Of a stretch of 47,498 bases of DNA, positions 37,884 through 47,498 are shown piece by piece (positions within the stretch are counted from its first letter, which is position 1; each line of letters begins with the position of its first letter). Both the position numbers and the translations under genes were made by a program. Below the pieces are notes generated by a model, which was not told the DNA's origin, made no database searches, and was given only the letters and a program-made list of their open reading frames with translations. The DNA is taken from assembly GCA_003427395.1 (NCBI GenBank), contig BFEA01000497.1, positions 126,429 through 173,926 on the forward strand, read 5' to 3'. The stretch is from Chara braunii. Taxonomy: Eukaryota > Streptophyta > Charophyceae > Charales > Characeae.

Positions 37884-39150
37884 GAGACAAAGCCCGCCAC
37901 CGCACAACTCCTTCCTCCATCTCCTTCACCCATCCACCATAGCTAGCCACCCCACACCTCCTTCCTCCTCCATCACCCTCACCCATCCACCATAGCCAAC
38001 CGCCTCACACCTCCTTCCTCCTCCATCATCTTCATCCGTCCACCATAGCCAACCGCCTCACACCTTCTCCATCCTCCATCTCCTTCATCCATCCACCATA
38101 GCCAACCACCCCACACCTTCTCCCTCCTACCATCTCCTCCACCTGTTCACTATAGCCAACCACCTCACACCTCCTTCCTCCTCCACCATCTTCGCCCATC
38201 CCTTATAGCCAAACACGCCATACCTTCTTCTCCTCCATCATCTTCATCCTACCACCATAGCCAACCACCTCACACCTTCTCCATCCTCCATCGTCTTCAC
38301 CCATCCACCATAGCCAACCACCTCACACCTTCTCCCTNCTCCATCTCCTCCACCCATCCACCATAGCCGACCGCCTCACACCTCCTTCCTCCTCCATCAT
38401 CTTCATCCATCCACCATAGTCAACTACCTCACACCGTCTCCCTCCCCCATCTCCTTCACCCATCCACCATAGCCAACCACCTCCCACCTTCCTCCTCCTT
38501 CATCTCCTTCACCCATCCATCATAGCCAACCACTTCACACCTCGTTCCTCCTCCATCATCTTCACCCATCCACCATAGCCAACCACCCCACACCTTCTTC
38601 CTCCTCCATCTCCTTCACCCATCCTCGATAGCCAACCACATCGCACCTCCTCCCTCCTCCATCTCCCTCACCGATCCACCATAGCCAACCACCCCACCTC
38701 CTTCACACCTCCTTCCTCCTCCATCACCTTCACCCATCCACCATAGCCAACCGCCCCACACCTTCCTCCTCCATTTCCTTCACCCATCCTCCATAGCCAA
38801 CCACTTCGCACTCCTCCCTCCTCCATCTCCCTCACCGATCCACCATAGCCAACCACTTCACACCTCCTCCCTCCTCCATCATCTTCACCTATCCAACATA
38901 GCCAACCACCCCACACCTTCCTCCTCCTCCATCTCCGTCACCCATCCTCCATAACCAACCGCCTCACACCTCCTCCCTCCTCCATCTCCTTCACCCATCC
39001 ACCATATCTGACCACCTCACACCTCTCCCTCCTCCATCTCCTTCACCCATCCTCCATGGCCAACCACCTCGCATCCCCTCCCTCCTCCACCTTCTTCACC
39101 TATCCGCCATAGCCAACCACCTCCCATCTTCTCCCTCCTCCACCTCCTTC
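37884..39150. repeat. 53-bp minisatellite, about 24 copies
   Basis: The unit CCACCATAGCCAACCACC, then TCACACCTCCTTCCTCCTCC and ATCTCCTTCACCCAT repeats with a 53-bp period (for example CATAG at 37,938, 37,991, 38,044 and 38,097), with 54-bp and truncated units among them. One strand is nearly purine-free in parts. Because 53 is not a multiple of three, open frames in it are chance products. One base is undetermined (38,338), and copy number in the assembly may be unreliable. Confidence 0.95.
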
Positions 39151-40547
39151 CACCACTTTAGGGCGAGGGGCGTAGGGGCACCCAAGAACGCGGGAAGTCT
39201 TAGGAAGGACGGAAGGACGAGTAGGAGATAAGTTTGATTAGGCATAGGAAGTCTTTTTCTCCCCCTCGTTCCCCTCTTCCTCTCTTCCTCTCTCCCCTCC
39301 TTCCTTCTACTCTTTCTTCCTCCCCTCCTTCCTTCCTCCACCGTCCTCCTTATTCCACCTCGACTCTTCTCCTGCATTTTAAAGGCTTTTTACCTTACCC
39401 TCCCCTCCTCTTCCTTCTTGGCATATGTTTAACCTTTCCCCACCCACTTGTTACATTGCCAGGGAACAAACGGTGAAAGGAATCTGTCCTCGCTTGGTGG
39501 AAAAAGAGGGCAAGGGAGGGGCTGCCGGTCCCTTGTGCCACCAAGAAGGAAAAACGAAAACTCTAGAGAAATTGGGAAGACAAAGTCCTTGAGAAAGTGG
39601 GACAGTGGAAGCTTGGCACAAGGTCAGTTTGACCCAATCATTTCCCGGACTGCATGACTATGAGAAGAGGATGGACTGATTGAGCAAAGGAAGGAGAACT
39701 AAGAGAAGCGAAAGAAAATGGAAAAGATAGGCATGAGGGAAGGGCTATGTGTTGACCCCCAATGTGGGATTGTATCGGTCTTTGCCTTGTGTGGGATTGC
39801 GCAGGTAAGTAAAGCCTTGGGATGCCTTGAGCGGGACGGGGCCAGGAGAGACCGGGCGACAAAGGGGCTATGAGCCCTTAGTGTAAAACCGAACCATGAG
39901 GGAGACCTTTGTGCTTGAGGCTTGGGATGCGAACAAAAGAAATGGATGAGGCTTGTTGCTGATCGGACTGTGAAGTCGCCTGTGTATGCATGTGAAGGCC
40001 TCGAAAGGACTAAGGGGCCTACTCCGATAACGATGGATGAAATGTATGAGACCAAGGGGTGTGTAGAGGCTAGGGGGAAGATGGCATGGCCGCACCCCGA
40101 TGACGCCGTAGGATTGCAATGCTTAGGGAAATGGTGCGTGGCCTAAGGATGACGCTCAGCCTGCGCACAAGAGAAGAAAAACTCTCAAGGAACCCCTGAA
40201 CTGCCTGCGTATTGGAAGGAGCAATTGCTTGAGAACATAACCAAAAATCAGAAAAAGAAAAAAATCAGCACTGGGGAATGACCAGCGAGACTACCACCCG
40301 GCGTGAGGGCTGAGCTACATCCCCAATGTCAAAGCCCTCTCGCTCGATGGCCCACCCCCATCCATCTCAAAGCACTAGGTGGGGGTGACCCTGGGACGAA
40401 TGACCCGCGCCCTGAGCATGAGCGTCGGCGGGCCGAGCCAAATAGGACCCGGAGTGGGGTCCACCAAGGCTCGAAAGTCTACCGGGGCTTGGCCCTACAA
40501 CGTATGATACGTTGAGTAGGGAGGTGGTGCTGTTTGAGGCTTAGTGT
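39151..40547. other. Unassigned stretch left of element E
   Basis: A C/T-rich segment (39,250-39,370) is followed by G-rich, purine-biased sequence with no coding match. A palindrome CAACGTAT/G/ATACGTTG lies at 40,498-40,514. The 5' LTR, PBS and gag start of element E should lie here but are not recognisable, so E is 5'-truncated or interrupted. Confidence 0.45.
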
Positions 40548-41223
40548 ATGCCAGTTTCCACTTTCTGGCATAAGGACTTGGACAAGGGGAGAAAGTGGAA
40601 AGGTTGTACCATCTCTGGTCAGGTTAGGGTCAAGGATCATCTGATCCTCACTTTAGATGAAGGTGGTATGGATGAGGTCCCATATAGTGAGATTGAGTGG
40701 GGCCTGGAGGAAGAGGACCTTAGTGGGGGTCAAGGGAGGACCTACGCTGCTGCCACGACTGCAAGGAACCCGCAAGGAAGAGGAGGAGGCCAGGGCCAAC
40801 GGGGCCGAGGACAGGGCGCTCAGGGGGTTGGCAGCAGAGAAAACCGCCAAGAGGGAGGTAGGGGTCAAGGTCCCCCGCCAAATCGTTCGCGATCTTATCG
40901 GTCACCTCCAAGAAGAGGTGGATGGCACCCAGACTTGCCACAAGGCAGGCCATGGGAAGATGTGGGCTTGGACCAGTCAGTGTGGCAATCAATATGCATA
41001 AATCAGTTCATACAAAAAAAATAAAATGTATCAAAAAAGAGACATTCATTAAAAGAATATAGAATATATAACACATATATACAATATATACAATATATCT
41101 ATATACAATATCTACCAGGATCAGTGCATTCATTGCGGTGATCCTGGCCACATAATTAAATATTGTCCAAAGTATAGAGAAGCCCGTTATGCTGCACAAG
41201 CAGCAAAAGGCAACCGCCAGTAG
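40548..41223 (+). pseudogene. Element E gag, C-terminal part with zinc knuckle
   Basis: First WHKDLDKGRKWKGCTISG, then VKDHLILTLDEGGMDEVPYS, a module that also occurs in the element D gag (DHMLVVFDDDTVEKLP). A Gly/Arg-rich basic region follows (GGGQGQRGRGQGAQG), then, beyond a 100-bp A/T insert, QCIHCGDPGHIIKYC, a perfect CX2CX4HX4C knuckle, and ARYAAQAAKGNRQ before TAG. The capsid part is absent. Gly/Arg region and knuckle bind RNA. Confidence 0.75.
41010..41112. repeat. A/T-rich insert with (CAATATATA)-like repeats
   Basis: Interrupts element E gag between the Gly/Arg region and the zinc knuckle; composed of ATATA-CAATATATA variants and A runs. Likely a local expansion or small insertion. 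Confidence 0.6.
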
Positions 41224-41387
41224 GGGTTGCAACTGCCCTTTCCCCTAGGCCATGTGGAGAAGAGTGCGCGCACCACAGAGGAACTCCCAAACCACATGAG
41301 CCTACGACAGAGGTTGCTGGCCAATACCTAGATAGTTGTCCTGAGATTGCCTGTGTTAGAGTCTCTCTAGGTACTTCCCTCACATGT

Positions 41388-42060
41388 GTGGCTGAAGAGT
41401 TGAAGGAGAGGATCCGTGCTTGGGCCAAAATGAAGAAAGATGCGAAAGGACAATTAGTGTTAGTAGATGTAGAGATTTTTAGAGGTAGAGTAGGGCCCCT
41501 TATAGACAGTGGGGCCACCCGGAACTATATTAGTAGAAAAGCGCTGCAAGAAGTTAAAGCTGAATTTGAAGGTCCAAAAGTTAGAAGACCCTATGGTCAT
41601 TATCCTCGCAGACAATCGCACTATGCAAGTCGAGGATTACGTTGAGGGAGTCCAGGCGTACTTTCGCCTGGAGAAAGATGGGAAGGTGGAAAAAGTTATC
41701 CATTCCCTGACTCTCCTCGTAGAGGATAGCCTTCCTTTTGATATGGTCCTAGGAATGGACTGGGGAGAGGTAGCAAGGGCCACACTCCATTTGAGAGAGC
41801 ACGAGTGTAGTCTCCCTAGTCCCACATGTGAAGTTAAGATTGCTCGCCTGTTTCATATGTCGGGAGTAGAAAACACTCTGGCACATTGCTGTCTCAGTGC
41901 TCCCGCGTTTGCGCGTTTAGTGAAGGAGCAGTTAGAAGAGCAGGTTTTTGTAGCCTACGTAAGGCCGGTCACTGAGCCCAAGGAAGAGAGACCCATAGAC
42001 CCTGCTATTGCCAAAGTGCTGGACGAGTATACAGACTTGTTAAGCCGCCTACAGGAGTAG
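41388..42060 (+). pseudogene. Element E retropepsin-like protease and linker
   Basis: LVLVDVEIFRGRVGPLIDSG and ATRNYISRKAL (intact catalytic loop) in the first frame; after a frameshift near 41,580, VEDSLPFDMVLGMDWGEVA, then a linker ending VRPVTEPKEERPIDPAIAKV and LDEYTDLL. That linker is the conserved entrance to RT (compare LLDEFTDIF in B). The frameshift and a TAG at 42,058-42,060 break Pol. Confidence 0.85.
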
Positions 42061-43541
42061 TGTCGCGACCAACCCAGCATCGCATAGAGATAGAGCCTGG
42101 GAGTAGGACTCCTAAGGTTGTTGTATATAGAATGTCCCCGAGGGAGTTAGAGGAGTTGTGTAAGCAGCTAGACGAGCCCCTCGAAAGGGGTTGGATTAGG
42201 CCCAGTTCATCTCCTTCTGGAGCACCTGTTCTTTTTGTCCCCAAGAAGGAGGGATAACTCAGGATGTGCATATATTATAGAGGTCTCAACATCGTCACAG
42301 TAAAGAATGCAGAACCACTGCCACGTATAGATGATCTGTTGGATCGGGTGCAGGGTTGCAAGTATTTTTCAAAGATAAATTTGAAATCTGGTTATCATCA
42401 TATAGAAGTCCACCCTGATGACCAGTATAAGACGGCGTTTCGGACGCGATATGGGCACTACGAGTTTATAGTCATGCCCTTTGGACTAACCAATGCGCCA
42501 ACAACATTCCAGCACTGTATGAATGATTTGTTTTGGTCGTGGTTAGATAGATTCGTGATAGTGTACTTAGATGACATTCTAGTTTTTAGCAAGACCCTCC
42601 AAAAGCATGAGGGCCATCTGAGGCAGGTCTTGCAGAAGCTTAAAGAAGCTAACTTCAAGAACAATGCAAAGAAGTGCGAATGGGCCAAGACACAAGTTTT
42701 GTACGTTGGCCATGTATTAGACGGAGACGGCATAAAACCCGAAGATAGCAAGATTGCGGCGATCAGAGATTGGCCAATGGCCCGCACGTAGACAGAGTTG
42801 CGGTCGTTCTTAGTCCTAGCTAACTACTAAAGGAAGTTCGTTAGGAACTTCTCCACCATCGCCGCAACCCTTCGCAGGTTGCTAAAGAAAAAAGCAATGT
42901 GAAAAAGGGACAAGGACTGTACATCAGCCCTGAGGAAGTTGAAATGGGCTTTGATAGAGTATCCAGTGCTTAAGGTAGCCGATCCATCCCTGCCTCTCGT
43001 TGTTACCACTGACGCGAGTCAGTATGGCATAGGTGTTGTTTTACAACAAGACGATGGCAATGGATATAGGCCCGTAGAGTTCATGTCTGTCAGGATGCCT
43101 TCAGAGAAGGTAGCGACATCTATCTGTGAGAGGGAACTCTACGCTCTCAGGCAAGCATTAGAGCACTGGAAGCATTACTTGCTTGGGAGGCACTTCAAAG
43201 TCTATTTAGACCACGAGACACTAAGGTGGTTGAAGACACAGGCCAAGATGACACCTAAGTTTACTAGGTGGGCCGCAGAGTTAGATCAGTATGATTTTGA
43301 ACTTAAGCCAGTCAAAGGGAAGTACAATGTAGTTGCGGACGCTCTAAGTAGGAGAGTTGATTACTTTGGGGCAATAGTTCACTATTTGGATATAGGGAGA
43401 GACCTGCAACAGAAAGTTCGAGAAGTATATATGCAAATGACCCTATCTATAGTGACCTCCTCAAGAGAGTTAGGGAGGCCCCAGAGTCTGAACCAGACTA
43501 CCACACTACTGATGGATTACTGTTTGAGAAAACTAATGTAG
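42060..43541 (+). pseudogene. Element E reverse transcriptase and RNase H
   Basis: [29 protein letters not shown], a TAA, LRMCIYYRGLN, FSKINLKSGYHHIEV (motif A has Asn where the catalytic Asp is expected), VMPFGLTNAPTTFQ, IVYLDDILVFS (box at 42,564-42,575), YVGHVLDGDGI, then stops at 42,789, 42,829 and 42,900. RNase H: LVVTTDASQYGIGVVLQQDD, SICERELYALRQALEHWKHY and GKYNVVADALSRR, all catalytic acids kept. A frameshift near 43,440 leads to integrase. The Asp to Asn change in motif A should inactivate RT. Confidence 0.9.
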
Positions 43542-44432
43542 TTGACCGTCTGCGCGTTCCTGACAATGAGGAGATCCGTAGTTTGATCTTAGGGGAATGC
43601 CACGACACAGAGGGACACTTCAGTTGGCAAAAGACACTAGCCGACCTCATGCGAGCGTATATCTGGCCCGGAATGAAGGCCGACTGCATAGAGTATGTAC
43701 GCAGTCGTAAAGTCTGTCAGAGAAACAAGACTACTACGCGGGCCCCTCTTGGCCTTCTCAGACCCTTGCCTATTCCTGACAAACCCGAAGATGTTGTGTC
43801 CAGTGACTTTATGGATACTGGGGTCAAGAGTAGGTATGGCAAAAGTCAAGTCATGGTTATAGTAGATAGATTTAGCAAGTATGCAACTTTTATTCCCTTG
43901 CCTGCAGAGGCACGGACAAATTTAGTAGTTCAAGAGTTCTTTGACCATTGGGTCAGTGAACATGGTATACCCCTGTCAATAGTTAGTGACAAAGATACCA
44001 GGTTCACTAGTCAGAACTGGCAGGGACTAATGAGAGTCTATGGTTCCAAGTTGTTGACGTCGTCTGGCCGTCATCCTAAGAATAACGGTCAGATTGGACA
44101 GATGAACAAGCTCCTGCAGGCTGCAGCAAGTTCTTAGAATGTACATTAGGCCCGACCAGATCAACTGGGATGAGATGCTTCCAAAGGTAGCTAGTGCATA
44201 CAATAACAGCGTGCACTTAGCCACATGTCGCACTCCCAACGAACTGCATAAGTCCTTTAGACCGCGCAGACCATTTGAAGGACTTAATCGGGATCAGATT
44301 CAGAGGTTACCGGCCGGTACCCGAGAGTTTGCGATACAGCACGAGAAAGAGAGAGCTACCGTTGTTGATAACCTCAGGAAATCCCATCACAGAATGATAG
44401 AGCAAGCTAATAAGCACCGTTGCCCCTCATAG
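43440..44432 (+). pseudogene. Element E integrase
   Basis: Zinc domain ILGECHDTEGHFSW with RSRKVCQRNK: one of the two Cys (TCLVC in D) is lost. Core VVSSDFMDTG (Asp), SIVSDKDTRFTS (Asp) and NNGQIGQMNK, where the catalytic Glu of NGQTEQMN is Gly (codon GGA, 44,096-44,098). A frameshift near 44,130 precedes YIRPDQINWDEMLPKVASAY and TCRTPNELHKSF. Inactive by the loss of the catalytic Glu. Confidence 0.88.
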
Positions 44433-44900
44433 TTTCAAGTAGGCGACTTAGTCTGGGTCAAGTCAAAAGAGTTTGCTACTGAGGAGAACATCTCACAGAA
44501 GTTGTTGTCTGCGTATAAAGGACAGTGGCCAGTCTTAGAGGTCAAGGGCGAAGAGGATGGACCATCCTATACTATTGAGATTCCAGCACACCTCCACACC
44601 TACCCAGTGTTCCATGTGTCAAAGTTGTTGCCTTGCGTCACAAGTCGACAGTTTCCATCATGGCGATCCATGATTCCTCCGGATATGGATGGAAGATACG
44701 ACATTGATGGTATAGTAGGTGAGGACATCCTCAGGACAGGAGGTAAAGGTTGTCCACAGAAACAGTACAAAGTCAGATTTTCCTTTCAAGAGCCAGAAGA
44801 CGACTGCTGGTTCACGCGAACAGAACTTCTAGAGACAGCTCCCGACATAGTCAGAGCTTACGAAAGAGACAAGAAAGGTAAAGGTCCTGCCTTAGACTGA
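44433..44900 (+). pseudogene. Element E integrase C-terminal GPY/F and chromo-like tail
   Basis: After TAG at 44,430-44,432 the same frame continues FQVGDLVWVKSKEFATEEN, then EDGPSYTIEIPAHLHTYPVF and HVSKLLP (GPY/F-type), DIDGIVGEDILRTGGKG, KQYKVRF, DCWFTRTELLETAPDIVRAY and a Lys-rich end at TGA 44,898-44,900. It is the closest relative of the element D tail in the window. Confidence 0.85.
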
Positions 44901-44923
44901 CGTATTCTCGGAGGACCTCGAAT

Positions 44924-44938
44924 TTAGGCCGGCGGGAG
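44924..44938 (+). other. Polypurine tract of element E
   Basis: TTAGGCCGGCGGGAG directly before TGAAACG; element D has GGCCGGCAGGAA in the same place before its LTR, so the GGCCGGC core is shared. Confidence 0.7.
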
Positions 44939-45740
44939 TGAAACGTTTTTCACCTTTTTGCAGTCACAGATGCGGCCCCTAGAGTTCGATCCCCAGACCT
45001 CACCTTACCCATGTACAGTATCGAGTTGACCCCCGAGTGTTTGAACCCATGACCTGTGTTTTGGTAGTTGGTTGTTTGTCTGTCGTAGGTCGGTGTAGAT
45101 GTAGGGGNTCGATCTGTAGGTCTGTCAAGTAGGGGTCATAGCTGTGTAGAGGTCGGAACTGCTAGGCTAGAGGTCTGTAGGGGAGTCGCAGGTTCAAATG
45201 CGTTGGGTCAGCAGTGCAACCTCATGCAGTCAGGGTTACCAGTCCCAGTCGTATCGAGTCCAGTCAAGCAAGTACCGTGTTGGACTGTGCACATCCAGGG
45301 CCTGGTGGAAAGGGGCAGACCAGCGACAAACAGAAGTATACATCAAGAGCAGCGCCCAACAATTCATTCATTCGCTGCGTAAGCCATGCGGAAGAGCTGC
45401 TACAGCGTCTTGTGCGAAGATGGTCTGCAGGATGCCCGAAGACTAAGTGGGCTTACGAAGAGCGTCCATAACCTCTGTAGAAGGAAGATAGAATTAGTGT
45501 GTGTGTGTGTGGTGGTATTCAGGGTGATCCAGAGTTGAGTATGTGCGAACGGTGGTATAGGACACAGTGACGAAAGTTGGTGTGCAGGCGCCGATGCACC
45601 ATAGTTGTTGAAGCGAGTTGGCATCTTAACTGTGTTTTCATTTTCCATATCTCTGAGCTTTGAGTGGGCACGAAGCGCCAGTGTGAATCGCCATCTGTTT
45701 GCATGTATGCGAAGTGGAAAAGAAAGCGAGTCTGATTGCA
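44939..45740 (+). mobile_element. 3' LTR of element E (802 bp)
   Basis: TGAAACGTTTTTCACC to GAGTCTGATTGCA. Limits are supported by the solo copy at 13,702-14,673, which has equivalent ends and the same internal order. TATA-like AGTATACATCAAG at 45,335. One undetermined base at 45,108. No 5' copy is in the window. Confidence 0.8.
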
Positions 45741-45792
45741 TGCACATGCGGCACCTCCCACTCACCTGGGTGCCACGTCAGCACCTGACAGC
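45741..45792. other. 52-bp spacer between LTR E and LTR C
   Basis: Contains one CCACGTCAGCA motif (45,773). Presumably the DNA into which E and the LTR C element inserted. Nothing else seen. Confidence 0.5.
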
Positions 45793-45830
45793 TGTTACAT
45801 GCTGCGCCTGCAAACGAGGGCCATTTTAAG

Positions 45831-45930
45831 GCCCTGTGTCGTTTCAGCCTGAAAGCCTGAAAACAAGGGCCTATAGGCCCTGTGTCGTTTCAGTCTGAAA
45901 ACCTGAAAACAAGGGCCTACAGGCCCTGTG
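45831..45930. repeat. 46-bp tandem repeats in U3 of LTR C
   Basis: Units start GCCCTGTGTC at 45,831, 45,877 and 45,923; the third is split by the nested solo LTR and resumes at 46,965. Confidence 0.85.
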
Positions 45931-46958
45931 TGAGGATTGAGCCCTCAAGTAGGGGCCTTGCCATGATGTACATGTTCTGGGCTAAGGCCCCAGCAAGCCT
46001 ATTGCCCGCCCTAAGTGAAGGCGGGCCAGCAATCAACAAGAGCCCTCTATGCCAACATTTCACGAAGTGGGGTCTATACAGTTGCAGCACGCCAGTTGGT
46101 TGGAGTGCACCGAGTCTCGGATTTCAGCAAATGCTGAAATGCCCAGGGCCTCTGAGTTAGTTAGGCCTTGGGCACTCGAACGTGAGGTCGACAATGCACG
46201 CTGGGTAGAGAGGCCGAAAATGCCAAAGGGAAATCGGCCCACTGTCTGAATCTGGCCGCAGGCCTTGATGAAAGAGGCCCAACTGCATTGCCCCGGGCCC
46301 AACTGTATCGAGTTGGCTTCAGCCTCTGGGCCCCGGTCACAGGCTGAAGGGAGGCCGCCCACACGCTGCATTGGCATATAGGCAAGCAGGGCGAGGCAGC
46401 AGGGATCTTGGCCAATTCTGACACTTGCGGGCACGCTGAGCGGATGCATGATTGCTGCGCTAAGAGCAAGCAGGCCAGCGCTAGGCGGTAGGGCGCTGCC
46501 TGCATGCAGGACACTGGCGGCCATAGCCGGGCCGCATGAGGGTGCAGAGGAGGTGAGGGCGAAGGTGGTACTTCGGAGGTGAAGGGCGCTGTGTGGGTAA
46601 CAAGGGAGAGTGTGGGGAAGAGGACACGTACCTGGAGGAGGTGGAGGTCGGCATTGGTGTTGAAATCATCACTCGCTGGTAGTCAAGTTGTCTGGTTGCT
46701 TTCATAGCTGTAGTTGTAGGCTTAGTCTGTAGAGTAGATAGGGCGCCTGGCGCCATTCATAAGAGAGAGCTACATTTGGGTTATGCTGTTGGTGTTGCCC
46801 TGTTGGGCATGGACATTGACTCACGATTCTTCTGTATCATTCTCAATTGGATGGATACTTGGTTCCATGTGCTATCTGCTTTGACTTCGACTACTTGGAC
46901 TTCAGTGCGATTTTGCATTCTGGATTTCTGTGCTTCGTCCATATTCATGTTCCTTGCA
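45931..46958. mobile_element. Solo LTR-like insertion inside LTR C (1,028 bp)
   Basis: TGAGGATTGAGCCC to TTCCTTGCA, TG...CA ends, flanked by CCTGTG on both sides (45,925-45,930 and 46,959-46,964). Removing it and one flank copy restores the third 46-bp U3 unit of LTR C, so the limits are firm. No coding match inside; not related to the other LTRs here. Orientation undetermined. Confidence 0.8.
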
Positions 46959-47198
46959 CCTGTGTCGCTTCAGCCTAAAAAAGGCCCTCCAGGCCCTGAG
47001 TCTTTTCAGCCTGAAACGGAGGGCCATTTTCAGGCCCTCATAAGATCGACCTGCCCTGAAACTTAGGCACCAGACCAGGGTTTTAGCACATGCCGTTTTG
47101 GGCCTGTTTTCAAGACAATCTTTGTTTGAACTTCAACGCCAGGCAGGGTCTGGCACGTTGTGGCATTGGCAAATGCGGCCTCCTTGACGGGCCAACAC

Positions 47199-47206
47199 TA
47201 TATAAG
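47199..47206 (+). promoter_or_regulatory. TATA box of LTR C
   Basis: TATATAAG, same position relative to the LTR blocks as in LTR B. Confidence 0.75.
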
Positions 47207-47498
47207 ACTGGCCCGCTCTGCAGACTGCAGGTAGATCATAGGGACTTCCCAGGGGCTTCACGTGCAGTTCAGGAGGCAGGAGGTAGTCTTCAGGATTCGG
47301 CAGGAGCACTCTGGAGGAGCGCTGTAGTAGTAGTGGTAGCGTTAGCAGTAGTCTTCAGCGCTGGGCGCTACTAGGAGCTAGAGAAGCACTGGAAAGAGAT
47401 AGAGATTGGGCGGAGGCCAGGGACACTTACCTGCAGCGCCATAGCTCCAGCTCGTCGTCGAGGTACCTGCAGCACAGCGCCATCTTCACAGGTTAGTA

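Larger units (their letters stand above)
40548..45740 (+). mobile_element. Element E: Ty3/gypsy (chromovirus-type) retrotransposon, 5'-truncated
   Basis: Gag end, protease, RT, RNase H, integrase, chromo-like tail, polypurine tract and 3' LTR in plus orientation. Proteins are closest to element D. Missing capsid, leader and 5' LTR; three catalytic or ligand residues lost and at least six stops or frameshifts, so not autonomous. Confidence 0.9.
45793..47498 (+). mobile_element. LTR C (family A/B/C), interrupted and cut by the window end
   Basis: TGTTACATGCTGCGCC start, three 46-bp U3 units, then after the nested solo LTR the same blocks as LTR B: AGATCGACCTGCCCTGAAA, TTTTAGCACA, TATATAAG (47,199), CACGTG (47,269), GGACTTCCCAGG, GTAGTCTTCAG, CTTACCTG and CACAG/GTTAGTA at the last bases. 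About 670 bp of it are in the window, the same as the matching part of B, so the membrane-peptide part would follow to the right. Confidence 0.85.

Noticed and set aside
38668-38916. Gly/Val/Trp-rich repetitive protein on the minus strand
   Set aside because: It is a reading of the 53-bp minisatellite, whose period is not a multiple of three, so the frame is not maintained between units.

Overview
This is eukaryotic nuclear DNA made almost entirely of retrotransposons and tandem repeats. I find no host gene that looks intact, and no rRNA, tRNA, CRISPR array or prokaryotic operon. Two ambiguous bases (38,338 and 45,108) point to a draft assembly. The Ty3/gypsy polyproteins with GPY/F-plus-chromo-like tails, the initiator-Met primer-binding sites and the plant-type LINEs suggest the green-plant lineage. 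A charophyte such as Chara is my guess from the style of the polyproteins; it rests on memory and has not been searched.

Layout. 1-6,473: minus-strand gypsy element F (gag, protease, first part of RT, long leader, PBS, probable LTR), cut off on the left. 6,870-11,060: LINE-1, plus strand, with its catalytic RT core deleted, an A-rich tail and probably an inverted 5' piece. 11,061-12,222: minus-strand LTR A, which carries a spliceable leader and an open frame for a membrane peptide. 12,223-18,960: a second LINE whose 3' half (RT to zinc finger, minus strand) sits head-to-head with its own 5' half (ORF1 plus endonuclease, plus strand), as expected of a twin-priming inversion. A solo LTR of family E (13,702-14,673), flanked by a duplicated stretch of about 220 bp, interrupts it.

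19,634-26,348: minus-strand gypsy element D with its 3' LTR. Its gag is interrupted at 26,349 by gypsy element B (plus; 5' LTR 26,349-27,603, gag-PR-RT-RH-IN to 33,560). The 3' LTR of B is interrupted at 33,849 by a D-family element, D' (plus; LTR, PBS, leader with an array of TGACGTG motifs, start of gag). 36,423-39,150 is mostly tandem repeat: a 172-bp satellite-like array, an inverted repeat and a 53-bp minisatellite. 40,548-45,740: gypsy element E (plus; gag end to 3' LTR). 45,793-end: LTR C, same family as A and B, carrying a nested solo LTR (45,931-46,958) and cut by the window end.

Every element is broken by stops, frameshifts or mutated catalytic residues (YLDN in B RT, FAND in the second LINE, Glu to Gly in E integrase), so none looks autonomous. 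The points most worth attention are the conserved, spliceable membrane-peptide segment inside LTR family A/B/C, the TGACGTG array in the D' LTR and leader, and two LINE copies with 5' inversions.
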